Shown: positions 7,951 through 19,390 of the stretch, piece by piece
How positions within the stretch are numbered: the first letter of the stretch is position 1
Layout: each line of letters opens with the position of its first letter
Origin: Collinsella sp.
GTDB taxonomy: Bacteria; Actinomycetota; Coriobacteriia; Coriobacteriales; Coriobacteriaceae
Assembly: GCA_019425015.1 (NCBI GenBank)
Contig: JAHYYJ010000011.1
Span: 1 to 64,000 of the forward strand
DNA length: 64,000 nucleotides
Reading direction: 5' to 3'
Made by a program: the position numbers and the translations under genes
Notes under the pieces: generated by a model
Database searches by the model: none
What the model was told of the DNA's origin: nothing
Seen by the model: only the letters and a program-made list of their open reading frames with translations

Positions 7951-8013
7951 CATTGGGGACAGACTTAAATGAGTAGTCATTGGGCGACCACTCATTTAAG
8001 TCTGTCCCCAATG
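7951..8013. repeat. GGGGAC-core inverted repeat pair
   Basis: The repeat unit at 7951-7974 (core GGGGACAGACTTAAATG) and its exact reverse complement at 7990-8013 are separated by 15 bases, giving a long hairpin between the convergent regulator gene and arcC2. The right arm is the border of the duplicated arcC segment. Confidence 0.8.
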
Positions 8014-9068
8014 ACTACCGATAGCAAAAGCCCCGCAGTCGGAGCGGACTGCGGGGCCCATGAAGAGAGGCTAGTCTGTGGGCGCTTTGCCTGGCGCCCA
8101 CGAGAGATGCAACGGAGTAGGGACTACTCGTGGATGCGGGTACCGGAGAGGCCGGCCATGGTCTCGGCGGCCTTGTCCAGGGCGCCGATGATGCAGGTGC
8201 GGCCCTTGCGGGAGCGGGCGAACTTGATGGCGGCGCGGACCTTGGGCTCCATGGAACCCTTGCCGAACTGGCCCTCGTCGGCCAGGCGCTCGGCCTCGTC
8301 GGCGGTGAGGTCCTCGAGCTCCTCCTGGTTGGGCTTGCCAAAGTTGATGGCGACATGCTCAACGGCGGTCAGCAGGAACAGGACGTCGGCGTCGCAGTCC
8401 TCGGCCAGCAGCTCGCCGCCCAGATCCTTGTCGATAACGGCGGGAACGCCCTTGTAGCAGCCCTTGTTCTCGTAGTCGCGGACGACGGGGATGCCGCCGC
8501 CACCGCAGGCGATGACGATGAACTCGTTGTCGAGCAGGTTGAGGATGGAGTCAGCCTCGACGATCTTCTTGGGATCGGGGGAGGCGACGACGCGACGCCA
8601 GCCGCGGCCGGAGTCCTCGACGAAGACCTTGGAGGGGTCCTCGGCCATGAACTCCTTGGCCTGCTCCTCGGTGTAGAAGGGGCCGATCGGCTTGGTCGGG
8701 TTCTTGAACGCGGGATCGTCCGGGTCGCACTCGATCTGGGTGACGACGGTGGCGGCGTGCCAACGCTTATAGCGCTTGTGCATCTCGCGGCCGATGCCCT
8801 GCTGCAGGTGGTAGCCGATGTAGCCCTGGGACATGGCGCCGCACTCGGGCAGCGGCATCTCGGGGGTGCCGATGGCGTCGTGGGCGGCGGCGAAGGCGTT
8901 CTGGATCATGCCGACCTGCGGGCCGTTGCCGTGGGTGATGATGATCTCGTTGCCCTGCTCGATGAGGCCGAGGAGAGCGTGGGCGGTGTTGCTCACGGCC
9001 TCGATCTGCTCGACGGGGTTGTTGCCGAGGGCGTTGCCGCCGAGGGCGACGACAATACGATCGGGCTT
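7990..9068. repeat. Duplicated segment copy 2 (repeat unit + terminator + arcC)
   Basis: Apparently identical to 819-1897; see that entry. It includes the right repeat arm, the terminator and all but the first six codons of arcC2. Confidence 0.9.
8026..8058 (-). terminator. Rho-independent terminator of arcC2
   Basis: An exact copy of the arcC1 terminator (G+C-rich stem followed by GCTTTT on the minus strand), located between arcC2 and the palindromic repeat pair. Confidence 0.85.
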
Positions 9069-9086
9069 GCCAAGAGGCTTAGACAT
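8124..9086 (-). CDS. arcC: Carbamate kinase, copy 2
   Basis: A second complete 320-residue carbamate kinase, identical to copy 1 from codon 7 on; only the first residues differ (MSKPLG here, MSKPYG there). The start at 9086 is preceded by AGAAAGGA with eight-base spacing; a longer opening to 9122 has no SD. Unlike copy 1 it stands alone, behind its own A+T-rich upstream region and possible promoter, and converges on the arcA2-regulator pair. It may allow carbamate kinase expression independent of the main arc operon. Confidence 0.95.
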   Translation of the reverse strand: MSKPLGKPDRIVVALGGNALGNNPVEQIEAVSNTAHALLGLIEQGNEIIITHGNGPQVGMIQNAFAAAHDAIGTPEMPLPECGAMSQGYIGYHLQQGIGREMHKRYKRWHAATVVTQIECDPDDPAFKNPTKPIGPFYTEEQAKEFMAEDPSKVFVEDSGRGWRRVVASPDPKKIVEADSILNLLDNEFIVIACGGGGIPVVRDYENKGCYKGVPAVIDKDLGGELLAEDCDADVLFLLTAVEHVAINFGKPNQEELEDLTADEAERLADEGQFGKGSMEPKVRAAIKFARSRKGRTCIIGALDKAAETMAGLSGTRIHE

Positions 9087-9605
9087 TGCTGGAATCCTTT
9101 CTGTAAAAGGCCTACAACCCATTAATAACCCGCGTCCGTGCGATACGCGAGTTTATTAAGGTTTATATTCTCTTTATCGCTCATTTTATTCATTTTGAAA
9201 ATAGCGGAACGGTGAACGGTCGTTTTTATCCGCTCAGCGTACAGAACCCCAGCTCAGACATATCTACGCCATTTACGTGCAACTTTATTTAAATGCAGCG
9301 AGGATTATGTCGGATTATGCAAACTACATCTCTGCTAAACACAAAACGGACAGCGCAATATCTTACTCGCACTATACGAGATTCTATGCACTTATAAGTT
9401 GAGTATGCACCCCTGCAAAAACAAGGGGCTTTTCATCCAGCATAAGGAATAAAGAAGAGCTCCGAAAAGGCGGCAACAGCCAAGTCCCCCATCTATCTCC
9501 AAAGTGGCGCGAGGTTTCGTGGCAAAGCCGCGAAACAGCGAAGGGGACAAAAGCCCCCACAACCACGTCCTTCATCCGCCCACACAATCCGAAGACGTAG
9601 TCGTA
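9087..9605. other. Gene-free A+T-rich region upstream of arcC2
   Basis: No convincing gene is seen in this 519-bp stretch. An imperfect inverted repeat (GCGT...ACGC flanked by AATAA/TTATT) at about 9124-9156 lies 40 bases upstream of arcC2 and could be an operator or leader hairpin. A stem GTTTCGTGGC/GCCGCGAAAC lies near 9512-9534. A 93-codon minus-strand opening (9384-9665) has no SD and overlaps a terminator, so it is not called. Confidence 0.4.
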
Positions 9606-9730
9606 GCAGGATCCGAGGGCTGACCTTCGCGGACACTCCGCAGGACGAAAGAACCCCCGCCGCACGTAGTGCGCAGCGGGGGTTCTTTCATGTCCGAGGA
9701 CGTCCGCGAAGGTCAGCCCTCAGATCCTGC
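9606..9730 (-). terminator. Nested hairpin with terminator downstream of nifJ
   Basis: A 29-bp inverted repeat with a single mismatch (9606-9634 with 9702-9730, starting GCAGGATC) encloses a second, perfect 14-bp stem (GAAAGAACCCCCGC 9647-9660 with 9676-9689) that itself encloses CGCAC/GTGCG. The inner hairpin ends in TTCTTTC and can act as a bidirectional terminator. The outer arm starts 11 bases after the nifJ stop. Confidence 0.75.
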
Positions 9731-9740
9731 GGTAGGAGAC

Positions 9741-13280
<3,540 letters not shown>

Positions 13281-13682
13281 ATACCCCTCTCCTCTCATAT
13301 AGGTATACAGGCCCCGGCGATTGCCGGGATATTGGCGTGATGGGATTTACGCTGTTGCTTCCAATCATCTGGCAGGCAGGCTCAGCAGCAGGTACGTGGC
13401 GTGGAGAGAAGACATGCCGAGGCGAGGGGCAACTGATGCGCCCCACAGACCCGACCGCCCGTCTTGCACATGACCGAGCGCCGCAAAGGCCGCATGCCGG
13501 ATGCTCCCGGGCACGCCCCGGCGATGGGAAGCGCCCGCAACGGAAATCCGCATTCGGGTTTATTGTACCCCGCCGTCAAGTGTAATTTCGGCAAATATAG
13601 GCGGGCGGTAAAGGTTTACCTCGGGTGACTGCCGGGAGCAAAATGATCCCTTCGGGACGGAGGGACCATTTGGCGGGACTGG
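13281..13682. other. Gene-free interval between nifJ and the FHA operon
   Basis: This should hold the nifJ promoter. CCCGGCGATTGCCGGG (about 13313-13328) is a compact hairpin in the nifJ leader or upstream region. No SD-supported ORF is visible; an 82-codon plus-strand opening starts inside it but looks like non-coding G+C-rich sequence. Confidence 0.4.
13641..13671 (-). terminator. Terminator of the FHA operon
   Basis: AAATGATCCCT (13641-13651) pairs with AGGGACCATTT (13661-13671) with one mismatch. On the minus strand the stem ends in a short T run. It lies 12 bases after the FHA gene stop. Confidence 0.65.
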
Positions 13683-14621
13683 CTAGAGGGCACCGAAGAG
13701 GATGGCGTAGGTAGTGGATTCGCCGAGCTTGAGCTCGTCGCCGGGATTGAGTTGGGCGGAACGGCCGGGCTCGACCTGAATGCAGACGCGCGTGGCCCCG
13801 TTTACCACCACGGTTCCGTTGGTGGACGACAAGTCCTCGACGTGCCAGATATTTTGAGCATCGCACCAGATATGGGCATGGCGGGCCGAGACATCGTCGC
13901 CGACGTCGGTAATATCGCCCTCACCAGTGGCCAGCGCGCCAATCTCAACACCCTGCTCACTCGGCTGAATCCAGCGCGGGGCGCTCACGACAAAACTGTT
14001 TTGCACGCGCAGCAAGCCCAAGGGGTGCGCCGGGGCGGGTTCGCGCTCGCCTGCGGTCATCGACATGCCAAGCGAACGCGGCGTGGAGGTGCCTCCGCCA
14101 CAGGTCGCGTTCGCGTAGTCGATGGCATAGTTCACCGAGGACCGCACATCCGCCGAACAACCGACGGCGACAAACAGCACCAGCACGGCCTCGGCGCGCT
14201 CGGCGGGCATGAGCTCCGCCGCCTGGGACAGGCGATCGAGCGCGTTGCGATAGAGATTTGTGTCCTGGTGACACTCTTCGAGCGCGCGTACCATCGGTTC
14301 ACCTGCAGGGCCGCACACCATATTGATCACAGCCGTGGAGTCCATGGGATTGCGCTGGCGCAGGGCCAGTTGCGACATAATACGCGCAGCCGAGGTACCG
14401 TATTCGGCAAAGTAGCGCTGCTGAAGCGTGCCGACCGGCGCGCGAACGATAAAGCGGGAAACCCAAGAGCGATCGGCGGCCCGGCTCTGCGGGCTGCGAC
14501 CGTCTGCGAGCGGACGGGACGAAAGCACCAAGCCGCACAGCTCGATATGGCTCAGATGCGCCGCGCGCTTAAAGATGTCAAACATGGCCCCGCATGGGGT
14601 GAGCTCAACTTGAGATGCCAT
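13683..14621 (-). CDS. FHA-domain protein (kinase locus A)
   Basis: A 312-residue protein with no recognised domain in its first ~200 residues and a C-terminal forkhead-associated domain at about 225-312. The FHA signature is clear: DVSARHAHIW, followed by VEDLSSTNGT and a NPGDELKLG turn. FHA domains bind phosphothreonine, so the protein probably reads phosphorylation by the kinase encoded two genes upstream. The N-terminal region contains several Cys residues (LCGLVL, CGPAGE, CSAD, CGGG). It is the last gene of a four-gene minus-strand operon, three bases after the preceding stop codon region, and is followed by a terminator. The N-terminal function is unknown. Confidence 0.8.
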   Translation of the reverse strand: MASQVELTPCGAMFDIFKRAAHLSHIELCGLVLSSRPLADGRSPQSRAADRSWVSRFIVRAPVGTLQQRYFAEYGTSAARIMSQLALRQRNPMDSTAVINMVCGPAGEPMVRALEECHQDTNLYRNALDRLSQAAELMPAERAEAVLVLFVAVGCSADVRSSVNYAIDYANATCGGGTSTPRSLGMSMTAGEREPAPAHPLGLLRVQNSFVVSAPRWIQPSEQGVEIGALATGEGDITDVGDDVSARHAHIWCDAQNIWHVEDLSSTNGTVVVNGATRVCIQVEPGRSAQLNPGDELKLGESTTYAILFGAL

Positions 14622-14624
14622 GAC

Positions 14625-15170
14625 CTAGGCCTCCTTGGTCGTAGAAATAGAACCGGACGATACTTCGACAGGTCCGCCAAAAGTACGGGCAGCCGCGGCT
14701 CCACCGGCAAGCGGAGTCGCCATCTGGGCTTTTGTACGTCGCGGTGCCGAAACGGGAAGTTCAAAGGCAAAGCCCATCGCAAGCAAAAACCACGTAAGCG
14801 TATAGGTTGCAACCAGAGCGGCAACAAGGCCGCCCATCACGGAGCGTTGGGAAAATACGCTACATGCAGCCACAACCAGCACCGGAACCTCGCAGGCAGA
14901 AAGCGCAAGCACACCCTGCAGGAAGCCCGAGCGCCGATCGCGCGCAAGTGCCCCCGCGGCAACGCCGGCTATGCCTGGCAGCGCCAACGCCAGTGCGGCA
15001 ATAATACCCGGTAGCGACCCAGACCACACGAGCGATCCCAAAGTCGCCGTCACGCGAGCGCCCGACACCAGCAGCGCGGCCGAAACCACGACCACAGCCC
15101 AAACCACGCCACAGACGACCGTCGCGCCGACCATCAGCGCGCGACGAACCGCGCGGCCAGACGCATCCAT
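14625..15170 (-). CDS. Small polytopic membrane protein (kinase locus A)
   Basis: A 181-residue protein with about four hydrophobic segments (residues 11-36, 44-74, 83-105, 110-136) and a hydrophilic tail rich in Ala, Gly and Ser. Its start overlaps the end of the kinase gene by 37 bases, so the two are very likely co-translated. No family is recognised. Context suggests a membrane partner of the kinase/FHA pair; this is inference. Confidence 0.6.
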   Translation of the reverse strand: MDASGRAVRRALMVGATVVCGVVWAVVVVSAALLVSGARVTATLGSLVWSGSLPGIIAALALALPGIAGVAAGALARDRRSGFLQGVLALSACEVPVLVVAACSVFSQRSVMGGLVAALVATYTLTWFLLAMGFAFELPVSAPRRTKAQMATPLAGGAAAARTFGGPVEVSSGSISTTKEA

Positions 15171-16468
15171 GGGGCACGGCGTGAGCGGCTCGCCGCGAAG
15201 CGAACGACCGACATTTGCGCATAGTGGTCACAAAACGCCGAGAGCGCCGCCTCGACCGCCGCCGGCTCGGGACGATCTTTTTGATGGCTGGACAGACAGG
15301 CCATCACCACGTCGAACAGCTGGGCATCGACAAACGCCAGCGCATCGCGTAGCTCTTCGGAATCCGGCTCAAGCCCCAGCTGCTGGGCCTGCTCGGCCGC
15401 GGCGAGCGCCACATCGGGCTCACGACGAAGCAGCTGAGTCAAATCGCAACCGGGCGCATGGGCACCAATGGGATAGTCGGGCAGCGTGCCCATCTTGAGA
15501 CGGTAGGGGCTGGCGATGTCGCGCGTCTTTTTGCGCGAACCCGAGGTGCCCGAAGTGCTCGGCGCGGCTTCGTATGGCGCGGCGCCGGCAATGAGCTCGT
15601 AAACCGTGCTTGCTGCGGCATAGACGTCGATTGCCGGCGACATACGCAAAGCGCGCAGGTCGGGAATATCGTCGGTGAGCATCTCGGGCGGGGCATAGGC
15701 AACCGTCGCGCGACGCAGCGTGGCATAGCGCTCCGTAAACGACGCCTTGCCGCCGGTACCGGCCACGGCCGACGCAGGCTCGAGCGCCAGCGACGAGCCA
15801 AAGTCGATCAGGCACAGGTCAAAGGTGCCCTCGGCAAGCTGCCGGTCAAGCGGTAGACGCGCCGTACGCACCATAATATTAGCGGGCGAGATATCGCGAT
15901 GGACAAAGCCCTCGCCCACCAGGCTCATACGGCAGAGCAGATCGAACAGGTCGCGACCCAGACGCGCCGCCACAAGCGGCGACAGGCGTCCGGCATCGTC
16001 CACGGCGAGTCGCGAACGCAAGCGGGCAAGTGTCTCGCCCTCGACCCATTCCATGACAATTGCAGGCACACCGTCGACCTCGCCCCAGCCATAGAGGCGG
16101 GGAAAGCCCTTAAGGCCCGAAAGGGCACGATGACATTCGTATTCCTCGCGAAACGCCGCCTTGAACTTGGCGACCAGCGCCTCGTGAGCGGCATCGTCGT
16201 CGAACTCATCGCGCGCCGGCAAGATGAGCTGCTTGAGCGCCACAGCCTCGCCTTGGGCGTTGACGGCACGCGTCACGCGGCCGATACCGCCACGGCGCAT
16301 GGTGGCATCGTCGGCAAACAGCATCGTAAAACGACGCAGATAGGCAGGCAGTTCGTCCTGACCGAGCGCAATGGCCGGCTCAAACCCGTCGACACGCGCC
16401 AGGCGCAGGCCGACCATGGGATCGCGACCGAGCGATTGTGGTGTGGTAGATGCAAGATCGGTCATCAT
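15134..16468 (-). CDS. Serine/threonine protein kinase-like protein (kinase locus A)
   Basis: A 444-residue cytoplasmic kinase. Visible elements are a glycine-rich loop (RRGGIGRV), the ATP-binding Lys in VALKQL, the hinge MEWVEGE, the catalytic loop HRDISPANIM, and DFGSS in place of a standard DFG-x-A activation segment. The C-terminal 100 residues hold the kinase C-lobe but no transmembrane segment or PASTA repeats, unlike the PknB-type kinase at 37187. It overlaps the upstream gene's stop (ATGATGA), so translation is coupled. The start could be 16468 or 16465. It probably phosphorylates partners recognised by the FHA protein of the same operon. Confidence 0.82.
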   Translation of the reverse strand: MMTDLASTTPQSLGRDPMVGLRLARVDGFEPAIALGQDELPAYLRRFTMLFADDATMRRGGIGRVTRAVNAQGEAVALKQLILPARDEFDDDAAHEALVAKFKAAFREEYECHRALSGLKGFPRLYGWGEVDGVPAIVMEWVEGETLARLRSRLAVDDAGRLSPLVAARLGRDLFDLLCRMSLVGEGFVHRDISPANIMVRTARLPLDRQLAEGTFDLCLIDFGSSLALEPASAVAGTGGKASFTERYATLRRATVAYAPPEMLTDDIPDLRALRMSPAIDVYAAASTVYELIAGAAPYEAAPSTSGTSGSRKKTRDIASPYRLKMGTLPDYPIGAHAPGCDLTQLLRREPDVALAAAEQAQQLGLEPDSEELRDALAFVDAQLFDVVMACLSSHQKDRPEPAAVEAALSAFCDHYAQMSVVRFAASRSRRAPWMRLAARFVAR

Positions 16469-17370
16469 AGGGCAAGCGCCGCCACGTTATTGTTGAAGTT
16501 ACCGAGCGCGACGTCATCATCGCCGTAATGGCCGACCCATTGACATAGGTTGGTGTAACAGCCCCACAGATTGGCATACTGCTGATACCACTTTGACCGG
16601 GGCGAGAATGTCTGACGACCGAACTCGGCTCGAATGACAAACATCTCCCCGACCAGGCTGTCGCACGGCCTGGGATCTCCCGTAGAGTTATAGGTCGAGA
16701 CCACGTCATTGGCACGAGAAACATAGCCGTCGAGCATGTTGTACTTGGTCACAAGCCAGCTGTGAATGCTCTCTTCCTCAGCAGCGGAAAGGCCACCGGA
16801 GTTTGCATCGTTGTCAGTGTTGCCGCCCGTCGAGCCGCCGTTTCCAGACCCTCCGGCAGAGGAACCCGACCCAGAGCCACCGCCCGAACTCGACGAATCC
16901 GAGCCGGAGCCAGAAGTATCCGAGCTACCGGGCTTTCCGGACTGCTGGGCGTCCTGCTCCTTCTGCTGCTCGACCTTATTCACCGTTGCCGCCACGCTAT
17001 TGTTGGACAACCGATCGATGATCTTGGTGTTGGTGAGCACGATGGTTTTGCCATTGGCAAGCGTGACTTCGTTGTCCGGGGCCTCGGCGCCGTCCGCGTC
17101 GCCGGTGCCAAACACAATATGCGCGACCACACTTGCCCAAGCATATCCAGTCGTGGTCCCCAGGTCACTTTTGACCTCATGCCCCACGCGCGGTTCGCGT
17201 GCGGCATGTGCCTGCATCATGGACGGCACGGTCATGCCATAGGCAGAAACGCCAGCTATGACCAGCACCAGCGAGCAAGACAGCAGTGCGTACGCCCGCG
17301 GCGCCAAGCCCAGTCGGCGTCGCATGCGCACCGCGGCGCCGCGCTTTGTCTGAGTGCCACCGGGCCGCAT
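16465..17370 (-). CDS. Membrane-anchored exported protein with Gly/Ser linker
   Basis: A 301-residue protein that begins with a basic stretch and one transmembrane/signal-anchor segment (about residues 22-45). An extracytoplasmic region with Asn/Thr-rich sequence follows, then a ~50-residue Gly/Ser/Asp/Asn low-complexity linker (about 145-195). The C-terminal ~100-residue domain has conserved-looking Trp and Cys residues (WGCYTNLCQW). Start 17370 is set by GGAGGAGAAC just upstream. It is the first gene of the kinase locus A operon. No family is recognised; it may be the envelope sensor or substrate for the kinase, which is inference. Confidence 0.6.
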   Translation of the reverse strand: MRPGGTQTKRGAAVRMRRRLGLAPRAYALLSCSLVLVIAGVSAYGMTVPSMMQAHAAREPRVGHEVKSDLGTTTGYAWASVVAHIVFGTGDADGAEAPDNEVTLANGKTIVLTNTKIIDRLSNNSVAATVNKVEQQKEQDAQQSGKPGSSDTSGSGSDSSSSGGGSGSGSSAGGSGNGGSTGGNTDNDANSGGLSAAEEESIHSWLVTKYNMLDGYVSRANDVVSTYNSTGDPRPCDSLVGEMFVIRAEFGRQTFSPRSKWYQQYANLWGCYTNLCQWVGHYGDDDVALGNFNNNVAALAL

Positions 17371-17548
17371 GCGTTCTCCTCCAACAAAAACACGCCGCTC
17401 GGGAGCGGCGCATTCATTCGAATCCATATTTGAGTGTATCAGCGAACCCAAAAGGTTGCGCAACGAATGGGCAAATTAAGGATGCGAGTGGAAGCATCCA
17501 TGCGATAAGCGGATACAAAGCATCTTTGTTGCACAACAAACTTACAGT

Positions 17549-17578
17549 CGCACGGGGAAATTATGGCTACCCCGTGCG
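17549..17578. terminator. Perfect hairpin between recR and kinase locus A
   Basis: CGCACGGGG (17549-17557) and CCCCGTGCG (17570-17578) form a 9-bp perfect stem with a 12-base loop, about 40 bases downstream of the recR stop. There is no T run, so termination is only possible. The rest of 17371-17615 shows one more small hairpin (GGATGC/GCATCC near 17480). Confidence 0.4.
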
Positions 17579-17615
17579 TCGCGATGAAGACATACGGCAG
17601 GAGCAGGCTCGCCAC

Positions 17616-18212
17616 CTAAATCGTGCGACGGGCCTCGATGGCGCGCCCAAGCGTAAGCTCGTCGGCATACTCCAGGTCGCCGCCCACGGGAAGGCCGCTC
17701 GCCAGACGCGATACCTCAACGCCCAGCGGCTTGATAGTGCGGGCCAGGTAGCTCGCCGTGGTCTCGCCCTCGATATTGGGGTTGGTGGCGATGATGACCT
17801 CGTGGATGTCCTCGTGGCCCAAGCGTGCCAGCAGCTCACGAATGTGCAACTGCTCGGGACCAATCTTGTCCATGGGACTGATCACGCCGCCCAATACGTG
17901 GTAGAGACCGTGGTAGCTGCCCGTGCGCTCAATCGCCTGGACATCGCGCGGCTCGCCCACCACGCAAATGCGAGTGGTATCGCGCATCGAATCCTGGCAG
18001 ATGGAGCACTCGTCGGCCGTGGCGTAGTTAAAGCAGCGGCTGCAAAAGTGAACCTCCTGCTTGACCTCCAGGATAGCCTCGGCCAGGCGGCGCGCCTCCT
18101 CGGCATCGGCCTCGAGCAGGTAATAGGCGATGCGCTGGGCCGACTTGGGACCAATGCCCGGCAGACGGCCCAGCTCATCGAGCAATTTTTGCAGACTATG
18201 GTTGGCACTCAT
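17616..18212 (-). CDS. recR: Recombination mediator protein RecR
   Basis: Acts with RecO/RecF to load RecA on gapped DNA. The 198-residue protein has the N-terminal helix-hairpin-helix (LPGIGPKSAQR, residues 17-27), a C4 zinc finger (Cys57, 60, 69, 72) and the Toprim domain (ICVVGEPRDV; later EVIIATNPNIEGE). Start 18212 (MSANHS) gives the normal family length. It lies 13 bases downstream of ybaB, the usual ybaB-recR pairing, and the two with dnaX form the widespread dnaX-ybaB-recR group, here separated by a plus-strand gene. Confidence 0.95.
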   Translation of the reverse strand: MSANHSLQKLLDELGRLPGIGPKSAQRIAYYLLEADAEEARRLAEAILEVKQEVHFCSRCFNYATADECSICQDSMRDTTRICVVGEPRDVQAIERTGSYHGLYHVLGGVISPMDKIGPEQLHIRELLARLGHEDIHEVIIATNPNIEGETTASYLARTIKPLGVEVSRLASGLPVGGDLEYADELTLGRAIEARRTI

Positions 18213-18225
18213 ATATATGCGTGTC

Positions 18226-18546
18226 TTAGAACGGCATGCCCGGGATGTTGAGGCCGCCGGTGATGGCGCCCATCTGCTTGTTGGCGAGCTCGTTGACACC
18301 GCGGACGGCCTCGTTGACGGCAGCCATGATCATGTCCTGCAGCATATCGACGTCCTCGGGATCGAGGGCATCGGGGTCGATGGTGAGGTTGACGAGCTCC
18401 ATCTCGCCGTTAACGGTCACCTTGACCATGCCGCCGCCGGTAGAGGCGTCGACGGTCTGGGACTTAAGGTTTTCCTGCGCGGCGGCAAGCTGCTCCTGCA
18501 TCTTGCGAGCCTGCTTCATCATTTGCTGCATGTTCATACCGGCCAT
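18226..18546 (-). CDS. YbaB/EbfC nucleoid-associated protein
   Basis: A 106-residue DNA-binding protein of the YbaB/EbfC family: Met/Gln/Lys-rich helix MQQMMKQARKMQEQL at the N-terminus, a central VKVTVNGEMEL strand and a Met/Pro-rich C-terminus. Start 18546 has AAGGAG upstream. It is paired with recR. Confidence 0.93.
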   Translation of the reverse strand: MAGMNMQQMMKQARKMQEQLAAAQENLKSQTVDASTGGGMVKVTVNGEMELVNLTIDPDALDPEDVDMLQDMIMAAVNEAVRGVNELANKQMGAITGGLNIPGMPF

Positions 18547-18707
18547 GATGGCTCCTTTACGTGCGGCCGCGCGACAAGCTGCAAGGGCAGCCGGAGCGCG
18601 ACGGGACTTTCAAACTCAAAAATCGTACCACGGCGCGGGGCAAGCAAGCGGGGCGGACACGCTACCTCAGTCGATATACATGTCCTTGAGCGTGACGCAC
18701 GCCCAAG

Positions 18708-18743
18708 ATTATGCAAGGTCGAATTATGCAAGGTTGCATAATT
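18708..18743. promoter_or_regulatory. Direct and inverted ATTATGCAAGGT repeats
   Basis: ATTATGCAAGGT occurs at 18708-18719 and 18723-18734, 15 bases apart. The second is half of a perfect palindrome, AATTATGCAA-GG-TTGCATAATT (18722-18743). It lies in the otherwise gene-free 18547-18895 interval, about 150 bases upstream of the plus-strand gene at 18896, and looks like an operator; the cognate regulator is unknown. Confidence 0.4.
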
Positions 18744-18895
18744 ATCTCAAGCTACATCTAGCAGAGCTGGAACCAGGCAGTTTATGCGTAGGGCTACAAG
18801 GCTACATGGCAAAATGCCGAGCCGCTGCTCGAGGCGGCACGCATGGCGGCTGGGTATAATTTGATTGTCATAGATGACGATTTGGAGGTGCCCTC

Positions 18896-19369
18896 GTGAA
18901 TGTCCCAGCCGTACTCCAAAACATCCGCTCAAAACACCCCGTTGCATATGTGGTTCTCTATCTCTTTGTCGTCTGGGTATTACTGGTTATCATCACCCAT
19001 GCCATAGCTTTTGGAGCAGAACTGCTGATAGCCAGCTCGGACCAGCCCGTCGTCAAATGGGAGACGACCGATGAATGCACCGACGGAACCCGAACCATTT
19101 ACTACAACAGCCCGTCCCTCTACCAAGAGTTCAAGGTCAAGATAAAGGACTCCAAGATTGTCGATGCCGAACTGGGCTCTTTATTTACAATCGGAGCAAC
19201 CGTCAACGCCGAGCAAGTCGAGTACACGGACAGCCATGCGACGTATCGTATCGACCTCAGCATCCTAGGCCGACCGTCACGCGCCTGTCTGCTCGAATGC
19301 GATATACGCGGCACCACGTTGCACATGTCCGAAATACAGATGCGCCCGGGCAAGGGGTTCTCTTCTTGA
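18896..19369 (+). CDS. Small membrane-anchored hypothetical protein
   Basis: A 157-residue protein starting at GTG (18896) with a good SD (GGAGGTG). One hydrophobic anchor spans residues about 16-45, followed by a ~110-residue extracytoplasmic domain of predicted beta character with two pairs of Cys (ECTDGT; ACLLECD). It converges on dnaX and sits alone. No family is recognised. Confidence 0.6.
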   Translation: MNVPAVLQNIRSKHPVAYVVLYLFVVWVLLVIITHAIAFGAELLIASSDQPVVKWETTDECTDGTRTIYYNSPSLYQEFKVKIKDSKIVDAELGSLFTIGATVNAEQVEYTDSHATYRIDLSILGRPSRACLLECDIRGTTLHMSEIQMRPGKGFSS

Positions 19370-19390
19370 GCAGTATACCCGCCTGCGCAG

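Noticed and set aside
9384..9665. A 93-codon minus-strand opening between arcC2 and the nifJ terminator
   Set aside because: It overlaps the terminator hairpin, has no SD and shows no recognisable family; left as non-coding.
13337..13585. An 82-codon plus-strand opening in the nifJ upstream interval
   Set aside because: No SD, Arg/Pro/Ala-rich composition typical of non-coding G+C-rich DNA.
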